Below, piece after piece: positions 1 through 4,753 of a stretch of DNA of 6,523 nucleotides. Origin of the DNA: Halomonas sp. (GTDB taxonomy: Bacteria > Pseudomonadota > Gammaproteobacteria > Pseudomonadales > Halomonadaceae); assembly GCA_003560175.1 (NCBI GenBank), contig PWIZ01000430.1, forward strand, positions 1 through 6,523, read 5' to 3'. A program made the translations under genes and the position numbers. The notes below the pieces were generated by a model. The model did not search any database. It saw only the letters and a program-made list of their open reading frames with translations, and was not told where the DNA came from. Position 1 is the first letter of the stretch. Each line of letters begins with the position of its first letter.

Positions 1-512
1 CTGACCAGCAGTTGGGCGCCGGCGGCCTTGGCCCGGCGCGCAGGCGCCTCGTCCCAGAGATCCTCGCAGATCAGCAGCCCCAACTTTAGCCCCTTGTGAT
101 CGAGCACCAGTGGCTCACTGCCGGCGGCGAAGTAGCGCTGCTCATCGAACACCTGGTAGTTGGGCAGCGCCTGCTTGGCATACTCGCCGAGCCACTCGCC
201 GTTGTAGAGCGCACCGGCCAGATTCCAGGTCTGGCCTTCGCGTCGCCCCGGATAGCCGACGATCACCAGCACGTCGCGCACCACCTTCTCCGCCATCCGG
301 GTACGGGCCGCGCGCAGGCGGGTCTCCATGGAGGGGCGCAGCAGCAGATCTTCCGGCGGATAGCCGGTCAGGAAGAGCTCGGGGAGCACCACGATATCGG
401 CACCATGCTCGATGCGCGCCTCGCGCACCGCCTCGATGGCGCGATCGGTGTTGCCGGGAATATCCCCGACCAGCGGGTCCAGCTGTGCCATCACCAGCGT
501 CAGGTCTTGCAT
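1..512 (-). CDS. nadE: Glutamine-dependent NAD+ synthetase, N-terminal amidase part (partial)
   Basis: This gene makes NAD+ from deamido-NAD+, ATP and glutamine in the cytoplasm, the last step of NAD biosynthesis. Only the first 170 codons are in the window; the frame stays open to the left edge, so the synthetase (ATP pyrophosphatase) domain lies outside. The visible part is a nitrilase/CN-hydrolase glutaminase domain. It begins MQDLTLVMAQLDPLVGD and has the three expected catalytic residues: Glu45 in LPELFLTGYPPEDLL, Lys113 in YAKQALPNY and Cys149 in LLICEDLWDE. These belong to the long, glutamine-using NadE class, not the short ammonia-dependent class of E. coli. I chose the ATG at 512 because family members start just before the LxxAQL strand; an in-frame ATG at codon 8 is possible but would cut into that strand. 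The ribosome-binding site is weak (GAGAGA about 11 nt upstream). It is divergent from the PP0621-type gene. The family call is firm; the exact start is less so. Confidence 0.93.
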   Translation of the reverse strand, partial: MQDLTLVMAQLDPLVGDIPGNTDRAIEAVREARIEHGADIVVLPELFLTGYPPEDLLLRPSMETRLRAARTRMAEKVVRDVLVIVGYPGRREGQTWNLAGALYNGEWLGEYAKQALPNYQVFDEQRYFAAGSEPLVLDHKGLKLGLLICEDLWDEAPARRAKAAGAQLLV

Positions 513-549
513 GGGATTGGAAATCTCTCGAGAATCGTCGGGTAAGCCC

Positions 550-578
550 ATTGTCCCGCAAGGGCAGCCGACTGGCAA
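550..578 (-). promoter_or_regulatory. Predicted sigma70 promoter of nadE
   Basis: Read on the minus strand, a -35 hexamer TTGCCA (578 to 573, 5 of 6 to consensus) and a -10 hexamer GACAAT (555 to 550, 4 of 6) are separated by exactly 17 nt. This would place the transcript start near 543 and give a leader of about 30 nt before the nadE ATG at 512. It was found by eye; the hexamers and spacing are seen, promoter activity is inferred. Confidence 0.45.
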
Positions 579-613
579 AGCCATCCCGTCCCTACCTGGG
601 AGTCCCAACTGGA

Positions 614-886
614 ATGAACCTCTTGATCATCCGCCTGATCATCTTCGCCGCGCTGTTCTTCGCCGGCCTCAAACTCTACCGCATGTACCGGGAGTGGAAA
701 CTCGACCGTGAAGAGTTGCTGGAGAGCGACGACACCCGCCAGGAAGGCGGCCAGATGGTGCGCTGCAGCTGGTGCAAGGTGCACGTCCCCGAAAGCGACG
801 CCCTGCGCGAGAAGGGCGAGTGGTTCTGCTCCACCGCCCACCTGGACAGGTATCTCCAGGAGCAGAAGCCGGAGGAGAAGGAGTAG
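614..886 (+). CDS. PP0621-family membrane-anchored zinc-ribbon protein
   Basis: This is a 90-residue protein of unknown function. Residues 3-21 form one hydrophobic segment (LLIIRLIIFAALFFAGLK), probably an N-terminal signal anchor. It is followed by a basic patch (KLYRMYREWK), which suggests the rest faces the cytoplasm. An acidic linker at 31-45 leads to a small metal-binding module: Cys51-x2-Cys54, then Cys72 in WFCS and His76 in TAHL, consistent with a C2CH zinc site. The layout (single helix, CxxC...WxCSxxHL) matches the family named after Pseudomonas putida PP0621, which in pseudomonads lies near pilS/pilR and thiO. thiO is next door here too, but pilS/pilR are not in the window. The start is the first ATG before the hydrophobic segment, with GGGAG at 598-602 as a moderate ribosome-binding site 11 nt away. 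It is the only plus-strand gene here. The family call is from memory of the motif pattern; no specific function can be given. Confidence 0.8.
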   Translation: MNLLIIRLIIFAALFFAGLKLYRMYREWKLDREELLESDDTRQEGGQMVRCSWCKVHVPESDALREKGEWFCSTAHLDRYLQEQKPEEKE

Positions 887-894
887 CACCTCCT
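879..894. terminator. Weak hairpin at the PP0621/thiO convergence
   Basis: AGGAG (879-883) can pair with CTCCT (890-894) around a 6-nt loop, spanning both stop codons of the converging genes. The stem is only 5 bp and has no T-run on either strand, so it is at best a poor bidirectional terminator. It is listed because it is the only secondary structure seen where transcripts from both sides must end. Confidence 0.2.
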
Positions 895-2002
895 ACGTGG
901 ACGGCGACAGGCGCCCACCCAGAGCGTAGGGTGCCGGGTCGAGGATAGGGTCGCGGCCCAGCAGCTGATCCACCAGCAGCCGCGTCGAGGCGGGGGCCAA
1001 CACCAGACCGTTGCGGTAGTGCCCGGCGTTGACGTGCAGGTTGTCGATCCCCGGCACCGCGCCGATGAAGGGAACCCCGTCAGGCGAGCCCGGGCGAAGC
1101 CCCGCCCAGTGGTGCTCCACCTCGCAGTCGGCCAGGGCCGGAATAATCGCCGTGGCGCTTGCCCACAGCGAATCCCGCGCCTGGGCATCGGTCGTCTTGT
1201 CGAAGCCGCACTCCTCCAGGGTGGAGCCGGCCAGCACCCGGCCGTCTGCGCGGGGAATCACGTAGCGTCCGTCCATCAGCACGACCCGCTGCACCAGCCC
1301 CGGAGGCGCCCGGAACAGGATCATCTGCCCTTTCACCGGGCGCACCGGCAGGGCAACCCCCACCTTTTCCAGCAGGCCCGCCGCCCAGGCGCCGCCGCAG
1401 ACAATCACCTGATCGCCAGCCACCGGCCCAGTACTTGTCCGAACCGCCACCGCCCGAGCGCCGGCCATCTCGAACCCCGTTACCTCGACCCCCTCGCACA
1501 GGGTCACCTCCGGCATCGCCTCCAGCCGCATCCTCAGCGACCGCACCAGCCGCGGATTGCGGATGCTGCCCAGGGTCGGCATCCAGAGCGCCTCGCTGAA
1601 GCCCTGCGCCGCTCCGGGCTCCCGGGCATAGAGAAAGTCGGCATCGACGCGCTCGAGCCGCTTTCCCTGCTCTCTAGCCCAGGCCAGGGCCCGCGATTCG
1701 TCATCCACCCTCAGATAGATCAGACCCCGCTGGCGATACTCCGGATCGATACCTGTCTCCTCCCTCAGGCGCTGCGCCAGCTCGGGATAGAACCCTTCCG
1801 ACCAGCTCGATAGCCGCGAGACGGCCGGACCATAGCGCCAGGGATAGAGCGGTGACACGATGCCACCGCCCGCCCAGGAGGCCTCCTGACCGCAGCAACC
1901 ACGCTCGATCAGGGTGACAGAGTGGCCGGCATCGGCCAGTTGCAGCGTCGTCATCATGCCGATGACGCCCCCACCCACCACCACGAATTCGCTTGCTGCC
2001 AT
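893..2002 (-). CDS. thiO: Glycine oxidase ThiO (FAD-dependent amine oxidase)
   Basis: ThiO oxidises glycine with O2 to iminoacetate (dehydroglycine) and H2O2. The iminoacetate feeds ThiG/ThiS in making the thiazole ring of thiamine. The 369-residue length is normal for the DAO/ThiO family. Visible signatures are an N-terminal FAD-binding fold with G10-x-G12-x2-G15 and the ribose-binding Glu33, the ThiO-typical EASWAGGGI stretch (40-48) followed by SPLYPW, the RPVKGQM segment (221-227), Tyr247 in GRYVIPR, and a C-terminal HHWAGLRPGSPDG plus NAGHYRNGLVLAP. Tyr247, Arg303 and Arg330 fall at the positions I recall for the substrate-binding Tyr246, Arg302 and Arg329 of the Bacillus subtilis enzyme. 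The ATG at 2002 has AGGAGG at 2014-2019, 11 nt upstream. It lies 38 nt downstream of yitT, probably in the same transcript. No thiS or thiG is in the window. A related D-amino-acid oxidase is the alternative, but the motif set favours ThiO. Confidence 0.9.
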   Translation of the reverse strand: MAASEFVVVGGGVIGMMTTLQLADAGHSVTLIERGCCGQEASWAGGGIVSPLYPWRYGPAVSRLSSWSEGFYPELAQRLREETGIDPEYRQRGLIYLRVDDESRALAWAREQGKRLERVDADFLYAREPGAAQGFSEALWMPTLGSIRNPRLVRSLRMRLEAMPEVTLCEGVEVTGFEMAGARAVAVRTSTGPVAGDQVIVCGGAWAAGLLEKVGVALPVRPVKGQMILFRAPPGLVQRVVLMDGRYVIPRADGRVLAGSTLEECGFDKTTDAQARDSLWASATAIIPALADCEVEHHWAGLRPGSPDGVPFIGAVPGIDNLHVNAGHYRNGLVLAPASTRLLVDQLLGRDPILDPAPYALGGRLSPST

Positions 2003-2040
2003 GCGGTGAACCGCCTCCTCTCACTTGCTTGCGGACAATC

Positions 2041-2658
2041 TCAGCTGACCCCCATATAGCGCCCGGGCTTGTGATTGAGCGCGATGATCAGGTTGAGCGC
2101 TACGGCGCCCAGTACCGACAGCCCGACTCGGTCCATCGGCAGCAGGGCCAGTGCCACCAGCATGATGACGCCATCGATGCCCAACTGCACATAGCCGGCG
2201 CGCCAGCCGTAGCGGTCCTGCAGGTAGAGCACCAGGATATTGACCCCACCGAGACTGGCCCGGTGGCGAAACAGCACTAGCATACCGATGCCAATCAGGC
2301 AGCCACCCATCAACGAGGCGTAGAGAGGCGCCACCGACTCGACACTGACCCAGCGGCCGGTCAGTTCGGAGAACAGCGACACCAGGCCGATGGCAGCGAA
2401 GGTACGCAAGGTGAAGGACCAGCCCATGCGGCGGATGGCCAGCCAGTAGAATGGCAGGTTGATCAGGAAGAACCAGACGCCGAAGGGCCAGCCGCTGGCG
2501 TACTGCAGCAGGAAGGCCAGGCCGGCGGTGCTGCCGGTGAGCAGCAGGGCCTGGGTATAGAGAGTCACACCCAGCGCCACGAACAGCGTGCCAATCAGCA
2601 TCGCCATTACGTCTTCGTAGTGGCGATGGGGGTCGGTGGGCAGCTCCTGAGGGTCCAT
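2041..2658 (-). CDS. YitT-family integral membrane protein
   Basis: This 205-residue protein has about six hydrophobic helices, roughly at 19-40, 57-75, 84-100, 108-130, 155-173 and 178-195, after a short polar N-terminus. Two similar glycine-rich stretches mark the YitT fold: TGSTAGLAFLLQYASGWPFG (41-60) after helix 1, and ASLGGVNILVLYLQDRYGW (134-152) after helix 4. This suggests an internal duplication. The C-terminal soluble DUF2179-type domain found in many Firmicute YitT proteins is absent, so this is the short form. Function is unknown; a transport role is often assumed. The ATG at 2658 sits 10 nt after the recJ stop, and its Shine-Dalgarno AAGGA (2670 to 2666) overlaps that stop, 7 nt before the ATG, so translation is probably coupled to recJ. 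thiO follows 38 nt downstream. The family is recognised with good confidence; the substrate cannot be inferred. Confidence 0.85.
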   Translation of the reverse strand: MDPQELPTDPHRHYEDVMAMLIGTLFVALGVTLYTQALLLTGSTAGLAFLLQYASGWPFGVWFFLINLPFYWLAIRRMGWSFTLRTFAAIGLVSLFSELTGRWVSVESVAPLYASLMGGCLIGIGMLVLFRHRASLGGVNILVLYLQDRYGWRAGYVQLGIDGVIMLVALALLPMDRVGLSVLGAVALNLIIALNHKPGRYMGVS

Positions 2659-2665
2659 GGTGTCG

Positions 2666-2670
2666 TCCTT
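2666..2670 (-). promoter_or_regulatory. yitT ribosome-binding site overlapping the recJ stop codon
   Basis: On the minus strand the sequence reads TAAGGACGACACC-ATG. The TAA (2671 to 2669) ends recJ, and AAGGA (2670 to 2666) is the yitT Shine-Dalgarno with 7-nt spacing. Ribosomes finishing recJ would uncover or reuse this site, a typical arrangement for translational coupling. Confidence 0.7.
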
Positions 2671-4471
2671 ATCGGAGATGGGCGTGCTCGACCATCAGCT
2701 GCAGCGACTCGCGCCCTCTCCAGCGATTGCAGTTGAGCTTGAAGGCACAGCGCAGCTGATCGCCGACACCGAAGGCGGGCACCTCACCGGGCGTCAGTGC
2801 CCGGAACCAGATCGCCCGGTGGCTCACGGCACCCGCGGAGAGTTCCAGCATCAGATGGGTGCCGTCGGCGCCCACCGGGCGCAGCGCCTCCACCACGAAG
2901 TCGCCCTGGAACAGCGGCGCCTCGAACTCACGGCCATAGGGGCCCAGCCGTTGAAGCTCAGCCAGGGTCTCCAGGCTCAGCTGGTGCTCGGCCAGGTCGC
3001 CGTCGGTCAGGATCTTCGGATAGAGCTCGGCCCCGCCCAGCTGTTCGCCCACCGCCTGCAGGAAGGCCGCTTTGAAGGCCGCGAGTCGCTCAGCGGGCAC
3101 GCCGACGCCGGCCGCCCCGCTATGGCCACCGAAGCGCGGCAGGCTCTCCGGCGCCAGCTCGAAGGTGCGCTGCAGGGCGTCGCGCAGGTGCAGTCCTGCG
3201 ATGGAGCGCCCTGAACCGGTCAGCATGCCCGGCGCGGCGGCCGGGGTCAGCACCAGCGCCGGGCGTCCGTAGGCCTGCACCAGCCGTGAGGCGACGATGC
3301 CCTGCACGCCTGGGTGACCGCTCTCGAGAAAGACCACCACCGCCGGCTCGTCCGCAGAGAGCGCCGGCAGCGCCAGGGCCCTCGCCTCCTCCGCCATATC
3401 GGCCTCGATGGCCTTGCGGGACTGATTGTCTTGGTCCAGCACATCCAGATAGCGCTTCGCCACATGATCCTGCTCAGCGAGCATAAAGTGCAGGGCCGCA
3501 TAGGGGTCATCGAGGCGCGAGCGGGCGTTGATGCGCGGCCCCATCTGGAAGCCCAGGGTCTCGGCATCGAAGGGCACGCTGTCGGCGCCCAGGCGCTCGG
3601 CCATGGCCCGCCAGCAGGCGGCCTCCATGCGATTGATCAGCGCCAGGCCGTGGGTCACCACCGCACGGTTGGCAGGACTCCCCCCCAGCGAAACACAGTC
3701 CGCCACCGTACCCAGCGCCACATAGGAGAGCCAGGGGGAGAGCTTGGGCGTAGCCTGAGCCAGCACGCCCCACTCGATCAGCACGCCGCGCGCCAGGGAC
3801 ATGACCAGCCAAGCCACCAGGCAGCCGGCGATGGTGGGGTCGGGGTAGTCGCAGTCGTCTCGCGTCGGGTTGACCACGGCGTGGGCCGAGGGGGGCGGCC
3901 CCTCCACCGGCAGGGCGTGATGGTCACTGACCACCACGTCGATGCCTTCCGCGGCCAGGCGCGCGATGCGCGGCTCGTCGGAGCTGCCGCAGTCGGCGGT
4001 GATCACCAGGCTGGGGCGCGGCGTGAGGGCCAGCGCACGTTCCACCAGCGGCAGGCTGATGCCGTAGCCGTCATGGATGCGGTGGCCGATCAAGCTGTGC
4101 AGCTTTGATTCGGGGACGCCGAACAGCTCATGCAGGGTGCGTCGAATCACCACATGGGAAGTGATGCCGTCCACATCGTAGTCGGTAAGGATACCGATAT
4201 GTTCGCCGTCAATCACTGCCTGGGCGATGCGCTCGGCGGCGCGGCGGCCATCGGCCAGCCGCTCCGGATGGGCCAGGTGGCGTAGGCTGGGCGTCACCAG
4301 CGGGGCCAGCTCCCCCTGATAACCGGCCAGGCGCCCGGCCAGCACCCGGGCCTGGAGTTCGGTGAGCCCCTCGCGCTGGGCGCGGGCGTAGAGGGCGGCG
4401 TCCCGGGGCCGCGGGAGAATCCGCGGCTTCAGGCGTTCACTCAGATCGATGGGGTCGCTGACGGCGTTCAA
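2669..4471 (-). CDS. recJ: RecJ-like single-strand DNA exonuclease (DHH/DHHA1), TTG start
   Basis: RecJ digests single-stranded DNA 5' to 3' in recombination and mismatch repair. With a TTG start the product is 600 residues (E. coli RecJ is 577). DHH domain: motif I LTDYDVDGITSH (96-106, paired Asp99/Asp101), Asp160 in TADCG, Asp183-His184-His185, and Asp258 in VALGTVADCVSL. Next come GPRINARSRLDD (311-322), GIVASRL (391-397), SGRSIAGLHLRDAL (420-433), the DHHA1 motif GGHSGAAG (448-455) and a C-terminal OB-like domain from about 490 (PYGREFEAPLF). The order matches RecJ, but several canonical positions differ: TADCGSSDEP for the usual TVDNGIS, AGCLVA for AGVGVA, NARSR for NAxGR, and SGHPGVQG for WHxGVxG. 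It may therefore be a divergent RecJ or a paralogue. The TTG at 4471 has AGGAG 6 nt upstream; the ATG at 4573 would add 34 residues encoded partly by a repeat. It is probably co-transcribed with yitT. Confidence 0.85.
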   Translation of the reverse strand: MNAVSDPIDLSERLKPRILPRPRDAALYARAQREGLTELQARVLAGRLAGYQGELAPLVTPSLRHLAHPERLADGRRAAERIAQAVIDGEHIGILTDYDVDGITSHVVIRRTLHELFGVPESKLHSLIGHRIHDGYGISLPLVERALALTPRPSLVITADCGSSDEPRIARLAAEGIDVVVSDHHALPVEGPPPSAHAVVNPTRDDCDYPDPTIAGCLVAWLVMSLARGVLIEWGVLAQATPKLSPWLSYVALGTVADCVSLGGSPANRAVVTHGLALINRMEAACWRAMAERLGADSVPFDAETLGFQMGPRINARSRLDDPYAALHFMLAEQDHVAKRYLDVLDQDNQSRKAIEADMAEEARALALPALSADEPAVVVFLESGHPGVQGIVASRLVQAYGRPALVLTPAAAPGMLTGSGRSIAGLHLRDALQRTFELAPESLPRFGGHSGAAGVGVPAERLAAFKAAFLQAVGEQLGGAELYPKILTDGDLAEHQLSLETLAELQRLGPYGREFEAPLFQGDFVVEALRPVGADGTHLMLELSAGAVSHRAIWFRALTPGEVPAFGVGDQLRCAFKLNCNRWRGRESLQLMVEHAHLR

Positions 4472-4477
4472 GCCTGG

Positions 4478-4482
4478 CTCCT
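4478..4482 (-). promoter_or_regulatory. Shine-Dalgarno site fixing the recJ TTG start
   Basis: The minus strand reads CAGGAG-CCAGGC-TTG, giving a 5-nt AGGAG match at an ideal 6-nt distance from the TTG at 4469-4471. No comparable site precedes the in-frame ATG at 4573, and residues before the TTG do not resemble a RecJ N-terminus. Confidence 0.65.
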
Positions 4483-4501
4483 GCAGGTAAAGCTGACTGT
4501 T

Positions 4502-4517
4502 AGGGGTGCAGGGGTGG
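4502..4517. repeat. Tandem pair of an AGGGGTG octamer
   Basis: Two adjacent copies, AGGGGTGC (4502-4509) and AGGGGTGG (4510-4517), lie just outside the left inverted repeat of the thrC-recJ element. The overlapping 8-mer CAGGGGTG (4509-4516) recurs in inverted orientation as CACCCCTG at 4674-4681, near the other end of the element. It may be part of the element's outer edge. Confidence 0.5.
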
Positions 4518-4538
4518 CCGCCCGCTCGGGGCTGATCC

Positions 4539-4710
4539 GGCGACAGGCCTGCGAGGAGGCGCTGTGAACCCATCCCTGGGCGCTACCGATGCCCTGCTGC
4601 GCTCTCGCGTCCCGCTCCGCTTGCAGGTCCGGTGCTGGCCATCCATGGCCAGCCCGTTCGGAGGAATCCTCCTCACCCCTGGCATAGGACCTCCTCTTCG
4701 ACCTGTCCCC
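4539..4710. mobile_element. Inverted-repeat-bounded, hairpin-rich element in the thrC-recJ spacer (putative MITE-like/REP-like)
   Basis: The two ends are imperfect inverted repeats. Left (4539-4562, plus strand) has GGCGACAGG-N5-GAGGAGG; right (4710 to 4687, minus strand) has GGGGACAGG-N5-GAGGAGG. Over 24 aligned positions 17 match without gaps, and the N5 spacing is the same. Inside are a hairpin CCCA-TCCC-TGGG (4569-4580), a strong hairpin with 8-bp arms and loop TCCA (4634-4653), and the inverted repeat GGAGG-AAT-CCTCC (4660-4672). No credible protein is encoded and no transposase is present. The pattern resembles dispersed non-coding repeats I recall from Halomonas genomes, but one window cannot prove it is repeated. 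No target-site duplication was identified, so the exact ends are uncertain; the outer part may extend to about 4502 and 4720. Alternatives are a transcript-processing structure or a structured leader for recJ. Confidence 0.55.
4634..4653. repeat. Strong 8-bp-stem hairpin with TCCA loop
   Basis: GCTGGCCA (4634-4641) and TGGCCAGC (4646-4653) are exact inverted repeats around TCCA. There is no following T-run on either strand, so it is not a standard intrinsic terminator. It shares the CCA-TCCN-TGG core with the smaller hairpin at 4569-4580. Confidence 0.7.
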
Positions 4711-4753
4711 GGCGCCCCTCGCTAGTGATGGCGCTGTACAAAAGCCATGCGGC

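Noticed and set aside
507..535. Possible promoter for the PP0621-type gene (TTGCAT, 17 nt, GAGAAT)
   Set aside because: The spacing is right, but the -35 matches only 3 of 6 and it overlaps the nadE start. Too weak to call as a feature.
110..886. 258-codon plus-strand frame starting far upstream of the PP0621-type gene
   Set aside because: Its first ~168 residues are antisense to nadE and Arg/Pro/Ala-rich. The protein-like part begins only at the ATG at 614, directly before the membrane helix.
1019..1813. 264-codon plus-strand open frame antisense to thiO
   Set aside because: It lies fully within thiO, which has clear FAD and active-site motifs. The antisense product is Arg/His/Pro/Gln-rich with no family resemblance.
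2657..3214. 185-codon plus-strand open frame antisense to the recJ 3' end
   Set aside because: There is no domain, the composition is biased, and it is explained by recJ codon structure on the other strand.
3314..4108. 264-codon plus-strand open frame antisense to recJ
   Set aside because: It lies wholly inside recJ, has low-complexity composition rich in His, Gln, Arg and Gly, and has no recognisable domain. It is a typical opposite-strand shadow in GC-rich DNA.
4500..4685. 61-codon minus-strand frame inside the thrC-recJ spacer
   Set aside because: It is Arg/Pro-rich and ends within the inverted-repeat element. The GGAGG near its ATG is part of the element's end repeat, so a coding role is not credible.
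4712..4734. GCGCC...GGCGC inverted repeat after thrC as an intrinsic terminator
   Set aside because: It has a 5-bp stem with a 13-nt loop and no T-run on the minus strand. The AGCC-GCAT-GGCT stem before TTTT at the thrC stop is only 4 bp, so neither is convincing.
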